Shown piece after piece: positions 9,445 through 18,673 of a DNA stretch of 57,373 nucleotides; position 1 is the stretch's first letter, and each line of letters starts with the position of its first letter. Source of the DNA: Litchfieldia alkalitelluris (lineage in GTDB: Bacteria; Bacillota; Bacilli; Bacillales; Salisediminibacteriaceae). The translations under genes were made by a program, and so were the position numbers. The DNA is taken from the NCBI RefSeq assembly GCF_002153425.1, contig NZ_KZ119600.1, positions 4,417,384 to 4,474,756 of the forward strand, written 5' to 3'. The notes under the pieces were generated by a model that did no database searches, was not told the origin of the DNA, and saw nothing but the letters and a program-made list of their open reading frames with translations.

Positions 9445-9474
9445 GTTCGATATAATGTTATGTTACCAGTTAAA
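9445..9474 (+). repeat. REP, family A, adjacent to the spoIID 3' end
   Basis: GTTC (9445-9448), 13 nt, then an imperfect hairpin GTTACCAGTTAAA (9462-9474). It has the same orientation as the copy at 9369, with the terminator between them. Confidence 0.7.
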
Positions 9475-9481
9475 GAGAGGG

Positions 9482-10519
9482 TTAACCGGAGGCCATCAAT
9501 GAACGCATCACTTGGTTAGCCTCTGTAATTTCTACACCTTGATAATAATGGTGAATAATATCGCGGAAGTCGTGACCTTCTTGTGCCATACCATTGGCAC
9601 CAAATTGGCTCATTCCTACACCATGACCCCAGCCTCGTGTTTCGATATGAATCGTGTCACCACGGCGCTCCCACGTAAAGTCACTTGAAGCAATTATATC
9701 CCTTCCAAGCTTTTCTTCACGTACTTGACGACCAGTATACTCCACATCACCAAATGCAACCTTAGCCACATTCCCACCTGTTGTCCTTCCAACAATTTCA
9801 CCTAAACCTGTTTCCGCTACGTTAATTCCGAGTTTTTCCTCAAACTCTGCCACTGACATTGTTACTTCATTGTAATATCGTGGACTCTCCAGATCCCATG
9901 GACTTTCTACACTACGTAAGTATGGGAATTCATATGAGTAGTACTCTTCTGAGTTTTCCGTGTACCCATTGCTCGTCGAGAAATAAAGGGCATCTATAGG
10001 TGCTCCATCATAGGTAATAATCATTCCCTCTGTAGCCTTTACCGCTTCCTGAATACGTGCAATTCTCCACTCATAATCTGATCCCCACTCTTCTTGTAGT
10101 TCCTCTGCACTTGCATATACCTGATGACTCTCTGTATCGGTTATGTCAGCTCCATGTGGAATTTCTAAATTTCCCATAGTCATTAATTGTATTAAATACG
10201 TTCGAGCTGTCAAGGCCTGTGCCTTTAATGCTTCTAACTCATAGCTTGCTGGCATTTCCCTTGCCACTACACCCACAATATACTCCTCAAACGGAACGTG
10301 CTCTACCGCTTCTGCTTCTGTTCTAAAAACCGCTACCGTCTCTTGATTCTCCACAACAGTCTCATCAATCCACACTTCTTCAACATCTGGATCGGACTCG
10401 TTGGGGCTCTCCATATCAATTTGAGACGCTTCCTCCTTGTTGAATCCTAAAACTAGTATAGTAGGTAGTACTAGAATTAATCCCATAAGTACTAATCCAA
10501 TTATCATTAACTGCTTCAT
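9482..10519 (-). CDS. spoIID: Stage II sporulation protein SpoIID (peptidoglycan lytic enzyme)
   Basis: Lytic transglycosylase of the SpoIID/LytB family that drives engulfment together with SpoIIP and SpoIIM in Bacillus. It has an N-terminal membrane anchor (MKQLMIIGLVLMG...), an acidic linker, then EEYIVGVVAREMP containing the conserved catalytic Glu. ALKAQALTARTY and the C-terminal GHGVGMSQFGANGMA motif follow. The start at 10519 is chosen because homologues begin MKQ and GGAGAGGAG lies 10 nt before. The frame stays open a further 16 codons upstream. In other Bacillaceae spoIID follows murA directly; here a sigma/anti-sigma module lies between them. Confidence 0.95.
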   Translation of the reverse strand: MKQLMIIGLVLMGLILVLPTILVLGFNKEEASQIDMESPNESDPDVEEVWIDETVVENQETVAVFRTEAEAVEHVPFEEYIVGVVAREMPASYELEALKAQALTARTYLIQLMTMGNLEIPHGADITDTESHQVYASAEELQEEWGSDYEWRIARIQEAVKATEGMIITYDGAPIDALYFSTSNGYTENSEEYYSYEFPYLRSVESPWDLESPRYYNEVTMSVAEFEEKLGINVAETGLGEIVGRTTGGNVAKVAFGDVEYTGRQVREEKLGRDIIASSDFTWERRGDTIHIETRGWGHGVGMSQFGANGMAQEGHDFRDIIHHYYQGVEITEANQVMRSLMASG

Positions 10520-10629
10520 AAACCCCAGTCTCCTCTCCATCATCACTTCTATTTTTCTATATTGCATATCTATGAAATCATATTACTAGTTAGAACAACT
10601 TTAATAGAAAATATACTAGATTCCTTTAG

Positions 10630-10659
10630 GTTACCAGTTAACCGACTCATATATAGAAC
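10630..10659 (-). repeat. REP, family A, upstream of spoIID
   Basis: Minus-strand element: GTTC (10656-10659), 13 nt containing TATATA, then hairpin GTTAACTGGTAAC (10630-10642). Confidence 0.78.
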
Positions 10660-10871
10660 ACCCTATCCGCCTTAGAACCACGCTAAATTTGGGGGATTTC
10701 GTTATTTTTACTAGTAAAAAAGCAGTTAGTTAGTAGGCAACAAATGGGTTAGTTTAACTCTATATCGAACGAACTTAAACTAGTACTAGCTCTATCACTA
10801 TCACCATCACCTTCACGCTGTGTCATTATATGTTAAGCTATTGTAAAAATGCTAATTAACGTTACCTTAAC

Positions 10872-10901
10872 GTTACCAGCTAACCGACCCATATATAGAA
10901 C
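10872..10901 (-). repeat. REP, family A, between spoIID and sigma gene
   Basis: Minus-strand element: GTTC (10898-10901), 13 nt containing TATATA and ending GTCG, then hairpin GTTAGCTGGTAAC (10872-10884). Confidence 0.78.
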
Positions 10902-11019
10902 GGACTTTTTCACTTTTCACTGCAACATTTTCGCCTTTTTTGCGTTGTAATCAGTGATTATGGTGATTGGAAATAAAAAGAGGTAGATGGTGGGCTGAGT
11001 GTTGCTGTTAAAACGAACG

Positions 11020-11034
11020 AGTTACCAGGTAACT
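11020..11034. repeat. REP-like palindrome, family A, without guide tetranucleotide
   Basis: Perfect palindrome AGTTACCAGGTAACT, about 140 bp upstream of the first sigma gene. A GAAC lies only 2 nt from it, not at the usual 13 nt, so it may be a decayed copy. Confidence 0.6.
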
Positions 11035-11171
11035 TTGAGAGAGATGTTGAGGATACTTTGAAGTGCCCAGAGCATAGAGAGAGACATAGATGAGCTGAGA
11101 TTGCACTGGATCGAATGAGGCACTAGAGAAGGAAAAGGTAGTAGATCATTTCGGAGAGGGGTGAGGGGCAG

Positions 11172-11702
11172 TTGGGACGGGGGCATGATGAGGTGAAGGA
11201 ACGAATTAATAATTTGTATCACGAGCACAGTGATGATATTTATCAATACATTTTTTTCATGATAAGGGATCATGGGCAGGCAAAGGATCTCATGCAGGAT
11301 ACGTTTCTTAGGGCGTACGATAACTTTCATCGTTTTGATGGGGATAATCCTCGGGGTTGGTTGTTTCGGATTGCAAGGAACATCACGATTGATTATATCC
11401 GTCGTAAGAAGCCAATCACTTATTTTTTTGACATCGGCTCCATCAACACACAGCACGAAGTATCTGCTGAGCATGTGGCAACGTTAAATGAATCTGAGAG
11501 AGAATTGTATGAAGCTATCGGTAATTTGAAGGTATCGTACCGTGATGTCATCTTACTACGGCGCATTGAAGGGTTTTCCACGGAAGAAACGGCTGACATT
11601 CTTGAATGGGATGAAAGTAAGGTGCGCGTCACTTTATCCCGAGCTATGAAGGCTTTGAAGAAACAACTTGGTAAGGAGGACTCAAATCATGAAGCGATTT
11701 GA
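11172..11702 (+). CDS. ECF RNA polymerase sigma factor (copy 1)
   Basis: 176 codons. Sigma-70 family, extracytoplasmic-function type. Region 2 spans about 18-80, with DIYQYIFFMIRD, AKDLMQDTFLRAYDNF and WLFRIARNITIDYIRR. Region 4 spans about 115-172, with YRDVILLRRIEGFSTEE and a helix-turn-helix ending LSRAMKALKKQL. The start is TTG with GAGGGGTGAGG 4-7 nt before; a GTG 8 codons in is an alternative. The last 14 bases overlap the start of the next gene, a strong sign that the partner is its anti-sigma factor. It is paralogous to the gene at 29712-30233, which also starts with TTG. The target regulon is unknown. Confidence 0.9.
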   Translation: MGRGHDEVKERINNLYHEHSDDIYQYIFFMIRDHGQAKDLMQDTFLRAYDNFHRFDGDNPRGWLFRIARNITIDYIRRKKPITYFFDIGSINTQHEVSAEHVATLNESERELYEAIGNLKVSYRDVILLRRIEGFSTEETADILEWDESKVRVTLSRAMKALKKQLGKEDSNHEAI

Positions 11703-13038
11703 TGAAAATGGTCCGTTGGATAATAATTCTACTGAGTATGACCAGTTTGAGAAGGAGCAACCCGAGAAAAATCAGTTTGGCAATGACTCGGTTGAGAACG
11801 GGCAACTCGAAAAGGACCAATTTGAAAAAGACTTTCAGGCCTTGAAAAACAAAGTTACCCCTTTGGAAAAAGAGAAGTATGATATTTTTCACCAAATGAA
11901 CTCGAAAATGGAGGAACGAGTCCATGCTAGAGAGCTTCGTCCATCAGAGGAGTCAGAGAGTCAGCAAACTCCATGGAAATATTATGCCTCACTCGGAATC
12001 GCAGCTGTCATCGTGTTGCTATTGTTTATTCCAGGTTTGTTCCCGTTTTCTGATGAAGGGGGCTTCGTGACTTCTGATGATAGGGGTGACGGTACTGAAC
12101 AAAACTCGGAGGATGACACCACGCAGCTTGGGTCAGATGAAGAGGACAAGGTCGAAGGCGAAACCTATTTATTAAAGGAAATCATCGATCTTGAAGATAT
12201 ATCATGGTTAGAAATGAGAACAAAAAGCGAGGATGAATCACTATATTTTTACACTGATACAACTGACAACGCCACAGATAAATTGCTACAAGATCTGAGC
12301 CAATTACAAGTTGAGGAAACATTTACCGGCACTTTTGGTTTGGAGGATGAGTGTGATTTTTGGATCAAAGTATCCAAGGATGGGGGCATATATAATACAA
12401 CTAATGTATATATCATGAGTGAGGCTGGGATATATATTCAAACTTCAGGTAACGGTTTATATGTGGTTAGCAGTGATGTTTCTGGCGAGTTTTCCAATAG
12501 GCTTCAGTCCATGTTTTCTGAAAATGTTGAAGTTAATTCTATGCTCGGTGGAGTTTGCGGGTATGAAGAGAGTTCAAGCAGGTCCTATCGGTTCCGTTTT
12601 GATCTGAGGAACGGGGAAGCCATTCATCCAATACCATGCATTCAGCCTATTTTTAATGAAGACACATATATTTATGCAGGAAGTTCACCTATGAATCCGA
12701 GTGCACTGAACGCATGGGAAAACCTCGGTTTCTCTTATTGGGAATCTGTCATTGACCACGAGTACCAAGATGTCTCAATTATGTTAATTGATAATGATAT
12801 AGATACTACAGATGGAACACCTGAGAAATTAATAAAGGCCGGAGATAACTATTCCATTTATGTAGAGAATCGATACAAGGGAGCGCACGGTGAGATTACT
12901 ACTTATTTGGCAGATGGTGTGTTTAATGATGAAATGACTTTTTATATTACCATTAACGACAAGGGTGAGTGGTTTACAGAAGCAGAAGCTATCGCTTTGA
13001 TTGAAGAGCAACTTATTCCTGATATACTTGGTGAATAA
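11689..13038 (+). CDS. Probable transmembrane anti-sigma factor for ECF sigma copy 1
   Basis: 449 codons. Cytoplasmic N-terminus (1-95) rich in acidic and Gln/Asn residues, the motif PWKYYASLG, one membrane segment (about 100-117), then a roughly 330-residue acidic extracellular domain without a recognised family. The ATG at 11689 has AAGGAGGA upstream and lies inside the sigma gene's last codons. The N-terminal domain contains no cysteine, so it is not a zinc-binding ZAS anti-sigma. Assignment rests on gene overlap, topology and the matching architecture of 28640-29725 (both start MKRF and have PWKYYA before the membrane segment). Confidence 0.7.
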   Translation: MKRFDENGPLDNNSTEYDQFEKEQPEKNQFGNDSVENGQLEKDQFEKDFQALKNKVTPLEKEKYDIFHQMNSKMEERVHARELRPSEESESQQTPWKYYASLGIAAVIVLLLFIPGLFPFSDEGGFVTSDDRGDGTEQNSEDDTTQLGSDEEDKVEGETYLLKEIIDLEDISWLEMRTKSEDESLYFYTDTTDNATDKLLQDLSQLQVEETFTGTFGLEDECDFWIKVSKDGGIYNTTNVYIMSEAGIYIQTSGNGLYVVSSDVSGEFSNRLQSMFSENVEVNSMLGGVCGYEESSSRSYRFRFDLRNGEAIHPIPCIQPIFNEDTYIYAGSSPMNPSALNAWENLGFSYWESVIDHEYQDVSIMLIDNDIDTTDGTPEKLIKAGDNYSIYVENRYKGAHGEITTYLADGVFNDEMTFYITINDKGEWFTEAEAIALIEEQLIPDILGE

Positions 13039-13084
13039 AAAAATGGAGTCAAATTTTGAAATTGAATGGGAATGGTTTTGGTGG

Positions 13085-13275
13085 GGGATCGCTCGGTAGC
13101 TTTCTCTTTTTTACGAATACCATATTAAACATGTAGGGATCGCTATCGGCTCTTTCCTCATTTCTAGGGTAATGCGTGCGGACTGGATTTCATGCTTCAT
13201 TGGATTCCTGGCCGCATTTTCGCGTTTTGCGGACTAGATTTCATGTTCCACTGGATTTCTGGCCGCATTTCCTCG
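13085..13275. repeat. Decayed 51-bp tandem repeats, two families
   Basis: Two copies of a unit starting GGGATCGCT lie at 13085 and 13136, exactly 51 bp apart. They are followed by two copies of a second unit at 13177 and 13228, also 51 bp apart. Each copy of the second unit carries an imperfect inverted repeat with TGCGG at one end and CCGCA at the other. Similarity between copies is clear but imperfect. The period is one base short of the 52-bp arrays elsewhere in the window. Confidence 0.65.
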
Positions 13276-13582
13276 ATTACAACCATTACCTTCACTATTA
13301 CTAGTTATCTTTGCACTTCCCTTTCCTTATTAAAAGAATTACCAATTCTCTCTACATTAAAATAACCTTAAAAATATTTCATTCTTGTTAAATCTACATA
13401 ATCTTGTTATGTAACACATATTTTGTACAGAATTGGATAAAGTAGTGAGATGAAAAGGACAATATTTCTTTTTACATTTTGCTTAGTAAATGTATATACG
13501 CTAATCAGAAATGCTGTGCCATAATAGCATCAAAAACCATGTGAAGTATAGTTAATGTTAAGTGCACACTAAACATAGTAAA

Positions 13583-13617
13583 AACGTGCTATACACCAGG
13601 CGGGAGTACAGCACGTT
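13583..13617 (-). terminator. Terminator of the ywmB-murA transcript
   Basis: AACGTGCT (13583-13590) pairs with AGCACGTT (13610-13617), with further TAC/GTA pairing. On the minus strand a TTTTTA run follows. It lies 48 bp past the murA stop. Confidence 0.8.
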
Positions 13618-13664
13618 AATGGAATTATCTTGATTTAAATCAACTAAGTGTGAAGCTCAAAAAT

Positions 13665-15002
13665 TTACTTTACTGCGAAGTTGGAGTTTGGTTCCATCTT
13701 CAATGGTGCAGGTGCTTCTAAGTTTTCGAGCTCACTTTCGTTCGGTTCGTAAACTCGCTCAATGTCAGCGCCTATCTGCTTTAGTTTTCCAGCAAGGTCT
13801 ACATAACCACGGTCGATGTGCTTTAATTCCGTGACACGTGTTTGACCTTCTGCTACAAGGCCTGCTAAAACGAGGGCAGCGCCAGCACGTAAGTCCGTTG
13901 AGGCAACCTCTGCACCTTGTAGTTTGTTAGGACCAGTAACAATAGCTGAGCGTCCTTCAATCTTAATGTCACCATTCATGCGACGGAATTCTTCCACATG
14001 CATGAAGCGGTTCTCAAATACTGTTTCAGTAATTACGCCAGTTCCTTCAGAACAAAGAAGCAGCGTCATCATTTGAGCTTGCATATCTGTTGGAAAACCA
14101 GGGTGCGGCATTGTTTTAATATCGACTGCCTGAAGCTTTTCTGGTCCAATTACACGTAGACCATTGCTTTCTTCGATGATAATAACGCCCATTTCATTCA
14201 TTTTAGCGATGAGTGGACGAAGGTGTTCAGATAAGACGTTCTCAATGAGTACATTTCCACCTGAAATAGCAGCAGCCACCATAAACGTTCCTGCTTCAAT
14301 TCGATCAGGAATAATAGTATGGTCTGCACCTGTTAATTCATCTACACCTTGAATGCGAATGGTACCTGTTCCAGCACCGCGAACTTTAGCGCCCATGGCG
14401 TTTAAATAGTTCGCTAAGCAGACGATTTCAGGCTCTTCTGCAGCGTTCTCGATAATCGTTGTTCCCTTTGCCATTGTTGCTGCCATCATAATATTTTCTG
14501 TGGCTCCAACGCTTGGGAAGTCTAAATAAATTTTGTCACCAATAAGTTGATCTTCCACTTTTGCTTCGATAAATCCATTACCAATTTCAACTGTTGCTCC
14601 CATTGCTTCAAAACCTTTGAGGTGTTGATCAATTGGTCGTGAACCAATTGCACATCCTCCTGGTAATGCAATGCGTGCATGCCCAACACGAGCTAATAAC
14701 GGGCCCATTACTAAGAAAGAAGCTCTCATTTTTCGCACATACTCAAATGGTGCTTCCGTCCCTAATGTTCCTTCCGCATTAACTGTGATGTGTCCATCTT
14801 CGTAACTGACATCTGCATTTAGGTTCCTTAACACTTCATTAATCGTGTATACATCAGCAAGCGCTGGTACATCATAAATGTTGCTCTTGCCTTTGCTGGC
14901 CAAAATGGATGCAGCGATGACCGGCAAAACGGCGTTCTTCGCTCCTTCGACTCGGACAGTGCCGTTTAAGCTCCTGCCACCGCGGACGATAATTTTTTCC
15001 AA
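13665..15002 (-). CDS. murA: UDP-N-acetylglucosamine 1-carboxyvinyltransferase MurA
   Basis: First committed step of peptidoglycan synthesis: transfers enolpyruvate from PEP to UDP-GlcNAc in the cytoplasm. EPSP-synthase fold, 445 codons with a 25-residue C-terminal tail beyond the usual end. The substrate motif is K22-N23 in GAKNAVLP. The catalytic Cys117 lies in [13 protein letters not shown], so a fosfomycin-type active-site cysteine is present. [15 protein letters not shown] and [13 protein letters not shown] near the end are standard. Position with ywmB upstream and spoIID downstream matches murAA of B. subtilis. Confidence 0.96.
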   Translation of the reverse strand: MEKIIVRGGRSLNGTVRVEGAKNAVLPVIAASILASKGKSNIYDVPALADVYTINEVLRNLNADVSYEDGHITVNAEGTLGTEAPFEYVRKMRASFLVMGPLLARVGHARIALPGGCAIGSRPIDQHLKGFEAMGATVEIGNGFIEAKVEDQLIGDKIYLDFPSVGATENIMMAATMAKGTTIIENAAEEPEIVCLANYLNAMGAKVRGAGTGTIRIQGVDELTGADHTIIPDRIEAGTFMVAAAISGGNVLIENVLSEHLRPLIAKMNEMGVIIIEESNGLRVIGPEKLQAVDIKTMPHPGFPTDMQAQMMTLLLCSEGTGVITETVFENRFMHVEEFRRMNGDIKIEGRSAIVTGPNKLQGAEVASTDLRAGAALVLAGLVAEGQTRVTELKHIDRGYVDLAGKLKQIGADIERVYEPNESELENLEAPAPLKMEPNSNFAVK

Positions 15003-15035
15003 CGTATTCCCCTCCGCGTCCAGATTTCTATATTA

Positions 15036-15839
15036 TTAATATTCAGTAGTTATAAGTGGTGTGCCAATTGTAACGGTTGTTTTTCCGCCCAATCCTTCAT
15101 TGTAATCTAATTGTCGTACTGCAGCCTGTAAGTTCATTTCCTGGCCGTTAGTGATTAGCTTATTGTTCCAATGAGGCGTGAGTGCTGATAAGGATACGAA
15201 ATTATCTTCCTGTACTTCTTCAACTACTTGAGCTGAAAAAGTATCCATCAACTTTTGCCCCATCTGTTGAACATTTAATGCATCATTTTCAGAAACTGTT
15301 CCTTCTATCCGTAAAAAAATATCTGCTGGATCATAATTGTTGAGCAAGGCATTCTTGCTAAACAGATGAAACGCGGTATCCTTCGTGGATATGGGAAGGA
15401 AAGATGCCTCATAAATGGTGTAAACTTCATATTGATCTTTGCTAGAAGTCATAGGTTGAATGAAAATTGATGTCTTCTTAGTATATGACGATTTTTGCTC
15501 AGAAAAAGTTCCGTTCCATTTTTTGCTGCTGTTTACTTTGTTTCTGATTGTGTTCATGTCATCATCTGTCAAGTTCCAGTTTTCCAGATATTTCATCATT
15601 TCATCATATGATTCAAAACCCGTTTGGTGACTTCGTGCATAAATGTGAGCACGGTTTGTCATTACACCAATATCTGAGAGTTTTTTATCCATTAATGTTA
15701 TTATATGCTGTGGTGATTGCTGCGATTTAACAGTTGAATGACTTAAACTTCCTTCTGCTTCCTTAAACCCCGACAACAATGTTGTAATCATAAATATAAC
15801 AGTACAAGCTACTGCTAGACTTTGCCAATTTCTCCCCAT
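15036..15839 (-). CDS. ywmB: YwmB family secreted protein
   Basis: Member of the YwmB family, found next to murA in Bacillaceae; biochemical role unknown. It has a hydrophobic N-terminal signal or anchor (SLAVACTVIFMITTLLSG) and then a soluble domain. The GLGGKTTVTIGTPLITTEY region at the end is characteristic. The ATG at 15839 (MGRNWQS) is preferred: GGGAGAGGA lies 5 nt before it, whereas the TTG nine codons upstream has none. It lies 33 bp upstream of murA and is probably cotranscribed. Confidence 0.85.
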   Translation of the reverse strand: MGRNWQSLAVACTVIFMITTLLSGFKEAEGSLSHSTVKSQQSPQHIITLMDKKLSDIGVMTNRAHIYARSHQTGFESYDEMMKYLENWNLTDDDMNTIRNKVNSSKKWNGTFSEQKSSYTKKTSIFIQPMTSSKDQYEVYTIYEASFLPISTKDTAFHLFSKNALLNNYDPADIFLRIEGTVSENDALNVQQMGQKLMDTFSAQVVEEVQEDNFVSLSALTPHWNNKLITNGQEMNLQAAVRQLDYNEGLGGKTTVTIGTPLITTEY

Positions 15840-15992
15840 GTAAATCCTCTCCCGTAACCCGTTCAATTGAACGATTTCTCCTTACTAGCATTGTTGCCTA
15901 GTGAGAGAAAGACATACATGGAATTATCCGCTAAATCCCGACATAACTTGCCTTAGCCACACTTTCGATTTTATACATTTTGTCGATTTCCC

Positions 15993-16226
15993 TTAGAATA
16001 AAAACCGAAGCATCGTTGACCAGTTCAAATAACTCAAAATAAAGCTGCTCACCATCTCGGTTAAACCTAAAGTGATCAGGATCATTAACACCTTCGCTTT
16101 GATCCCATCTGGATTTTTCAAAAACAAATCAAATTTAAATGATTGCAATGACCACCAGACGAACACCAGAACTGTTAGATATATTAAAATATTTAATAAT
16201 GCCTGTTGTCCCAAGGGCTCCGGCAT
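15993..16226 (-). CDS. ywzB: DUF1146 small membrane protein YwzB
   Basis: 77 codons with two predicted membrane helices (about 9-27 and 44-68) separated by a basic loop (FKFDLFLKNPDGIKAK). This matches the DUF1146/YwzB family that lies between the atp or nuo operons and ywmB in Bacillaceae. GGTGGAGGG precedes ATG at 16226. Function unknown. Confidence 0.88.
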   Translation of the reverse strand: MPEPLGQQALLNILIYLTVLVFVWWSLQSFKFDLFLKNPDGIKAKVLMILITLGLTEMVSSFILSYLNWSTMLRFLF

Positions 16227-16734
16227 AATATCCCTCCACCTTAAACCTTCTAATTCTAACTAATTATACTCTCGTCCGCCTATAAAAATTTAGCTTAAAT
16301 TCTTGCAAATAGACGGTCACAATGATAATAATAACTGGTTTCAATGTAAAATGCTATGCTTATTTTTTCCTTTTTGACAAATTTTTCGTTGTAAACGTTT
16401 TTAGTAATTAAAAGTGACTTAAGGGGAGTTTTATTTAAGAAGTTAAGTAATTTTAATTTGAAATATCCCTTCACCTCTGAGTGATTGCTATTATTATGAA
16501 ATATTATTGTCATTGATGAGATCTGCATGAACTTTCTACGAGCGAGCAAATGCCAATAATAAATTTTTCTAAGCAAAGGGGTTTCTATAATTTAATTAAT
16601 AAGTATTTAATATCCGTTTCTAAAATATATAAACTACATTTCTTACGTCCACTTATACTTTTTTATAGTCATTAAATTTCCTGACAGCCGTTACCTACTT
16701 TTTAGAATTTGCAACCCATAATTCCTAAAAAAAA

Positions 16735-16776
16735 TCCCCCTTCGACTGCAGTACTATTTTGTACGTTGAAGGGGGA
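16735..16776. terminator. Strong hairpin terminator with no obvious gene
   Basis: CCCCCTTCGAC (16736-16746) pairs with GTTGAAGGGGG (16765-16775), with one T/G position. On the minus strand it is followed by ATTTTTTTT, and on the plus strand by ACTCTTTTT, so it could work both ways. It lies 300 bp past the nuo terminator and is not explained by a known gene. Confidence 0.75.
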
Positions 16777-17076
16777 CTCTTTTTGACCGTTGCGCCTGTT
16801 TAAAAAACTGTTTTTAAACTGTAAAGCTGCTTTACACATTAGATACAGTGCAAATGAAATTTACCTCTTTGTTATTTTTTATTCAAAATTATGTACGTTT
16901 ATGCTAATGATTTTTTGATTAGGTATTGGACTGTAACGCTCACCATACATCTACAAAAGGGGGACGCCACAATAAACAATAAATATTGTTCCGTCGGTGC
17001 ATTTTAAGTAAAATACCACCCGTCTGCAATGTCCACCACAATCAAACTCCCTTTCCAGTGGAAGCCTCATAAAAAA

Positions 17077-17116
17077 AGTGCCTTAACAGCTATGTTTTAA
17101 CAGCTGTCAAAGCACT
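17077..17116 (-). terminator. Terminator of the nuo operon
   Basis: AGTGCTTTGACAGCT pairs with AGCTGTTAAGGCACT (minus strand, G/T pairs allowed) across a 10-nt loop. It is followed by seven Ts. It lies about 100 bp after the nuoN stop. Confidence 0.88.
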
Positions 17117-17214
17117 CTTTAAACATTTTCATCATGAGCTGAGACGCGACACTCTTTGAACCTGATCGTATTACAAAGAATACATGATCCAGGTTTTATA
17201 AGTGATGAATAAAC

Positions 17215-18669
17215 TTAAAAGAACCAGTTAAAGCTGTTGAAGTAGCTTGTTATGATACCTGGAATGACTCCAAGTATGACCGTAGCCGCTACAGCAACTG
17301 TAACTATTGTTGTAATACCAAGTGGCGCTTTAAGTTCTCCATCATTTGGATTAGGCTCAGACATGAACATCTGTCTGATAATCCCAAAATAATAGTAAAA
17401 GCTTACGATACTTGTTGCAAACATGATGATAGCAAGCCATAGCATTTCGCCTACGATAGCACCAATGAAGATATATGCCTTTCCGACGAATCCAGCAGTT
17501 CCAGGTAAACCTGCTAGACCTAATAGGAACACAGCCATCACAATTGCCATATACGGGTTTCGGTAAAATAAGCCTTTGAAAGAGGTTAGGTCCTCTTTTC
17601 CAGAGCTCTCCGTTACCCAAGTGATTATGGCAAAGGCACCTAAAGTCATAAATACATATGCCACACCATAGAAAGCAATTATACTCATTGTAGCATTTTC
17701 ATGTACCGTTGCGGCAAGTGGAACAAGAAGATAACCTGCTTGCGCGATACCAGAATAAGCCATAAGACGCTTCACATTTTTTTGCGTAAGGGCAATGAAG
17801 TTACCGACGATCATCGTCACTGCAGCAAACGCCGCAAGAATAAATGCCCACTCATTGAATGTGCTGTGGAAAGCAACGATGAATACTCGTAACACAAGAC
17901 CAAACGCAGCGAGCTTTGAAACAACGGATAAGAAGGCTGTAACCGGTGTTGGTGCCCCTTCATAAACATCTGGTGCCCACATATGGAATGGTACGATGGA
18001 AATCTTAAATCCGAAACCAACAAGCATGAACAACAAGCTCATCATGATGATGTAAGGATAGTCCACATAAAGCTGTGGAAGTTCTCTACCGATCGTAATA
18101 ATCCCAGTTGTTCCTGTTAAACCATATAGGAACGACATTCCATAAAGGATAAAGGCAGAAGCTACTCCACCGAGAACAACATACTTGATGGCTGCCTCAG
18201 ACGACTTTTTACTTTTCCTTTTAAATCCAGCTAAACAGTAAGATGAGATACTCAGTAGCTCAAGACCAACAAACAGTGTAATGAGGTCTACTGATGAAAC
18301 CATGATCATTGCACCTAAAGTCGCAAAGAGGATGAGTGAATAAAACTCCCCTTGATAGACATCTGGATTTTTCTCCAGATAGTGCATGCTTATGGTTATC
18401 ACAAGAGCTACACCGACTAATATAATCAGTTTAAAAATCATGGCGAATTTATCTACAACAAATATCTCTCCAATAAATCCGCTCGAATTATTTGTAAAGA
18501 CAACAAGCACGGCCGTGATTAACAAGGAAACGACGCTCAAACGTCCAAGGAATGGCTTGCTCCCTTTTATCCCAGTCATGAAGTCAATGGTGAAGATCAA
18601 CAGAGCTAGGACTAATAATACGATTTCCGGAGTCATTAAAGACCAGTTGGCATCAAAAGCTGACAGCAT
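17215..18669 (-). CDS. nuoN: NADH-quinone oxidoreductase-like subunit N
   Basis: Membrane-arm antiporter-like subunit of complex I, 484 codons with about 14 helices. The proton-conducting motif region ISSYCLAGFKRKSKKSSEAAIKY contains the conserved helix lysines. KLAAFGLVLRVF and LMAYSGIAQAGYLL are further signatures of this Mrp/NuoN class. GGGGG precedes the ATG. It is the last gene of the operon, 4 bp after nuoM. Confidence 0.95.
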   Translation of the reverse strand: MLSAFDANWSLMTPEIVLLVLALLIFTIDFMTGIKGSKPFLGRLSVVSLLITAVLVVFTNNSSGFIGEIFVVDKFAMIFKLIILVGVALVITISMHYLEKNPDVYQGEFYSLILFATLGAMIMVSSVDLITLFVGLELLSISSYCLAGFKRKSKKSSEAAIKYVVLGGVASAFILYGMSFLYGLTGTTGIITIGRELPQLYVDYPYIIMMSLLFMLVGFGFKISIVPFHMWAPDVYEGAPTPVTAFLSVVSKLAAFGLVLRVFIVAFHSTFNEWAFILAAFAAVTMIVGNFIALTQKNVKRLMAYSGIAQAGYLLVPLAATVHENATMSIIAFYGVAYVFMTLGAFAIITWVTESSGKEDLTSFKGLFYRNPYMAIVMAVFLLGLAGLPGTAGFVGKAYIFIGAIVGEMLWLAIIMFATSIVSFYYYFGIIRQMFMSEPNPNDGELKAPLGITTIVTVAVAATVILGVIPGIITSYFNSFNWFF

Positions 18670-18673
18670 GTCT

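Larger units (their letters stand above)
10520..11171. other. Gap between spoIID and the first ECF sigma gene, rich in REP copies
   Basis: About 650 bp with three family A hairpins (10630, 10872, 11021). The remainder shows no gene on either strand. A short GA-rich stretch just before 11172 contains GAGAGGGGTGAGG, the likely ribosome-binding site of the sigma gene. Confidence 0.6.
13039..13664. other. Convergent gap between anti-sigma gene and murA with decayed repeats
   Basis: About 625 bp. It holds two degenerate two-copy repeats of 51-bp period (13085-13275) and the murA terminator (13583-13617). The AT-rich centre shows no gene. Confidence 0.6.
16227..17214. other. Gap between nuoN and ywzB with two terminators
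   Basis: Almost 1 kb without a credible protein gene. The nuo terminator lies at 17077-17116 and a second strong hairpin at 16735-16776. The 280 bp between them may encode an unrecognised short transcript. The 93-codon frame near 16300-16576 is AT-rich chance sequence. Confidence 0.55.

Noticed and set aside
10630-11034. Family A palindromes as ECF sigma promoters or anti-sigma operators
   Set aside because: They occur in both orientations, at gene ends as well as upstream regions, around the transposase and even inside a stop codon. The fixed GTTC-N13 layout fits REP elements better.
16295-16576. 93-codon frame on the minus strand between ywzB and nuoN
   Set aside because: Lys/Ile/Tyr-rich AT-driven sequence, no Shine-Dalgarno, no family resemblance.
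16800-17070. Short peptide gene on the minus strand between the two terminators
   Set aside because: Only 20-40 codon frames interrupted by stops; no ribosome-binding site. Left as possible noncoding transcript.
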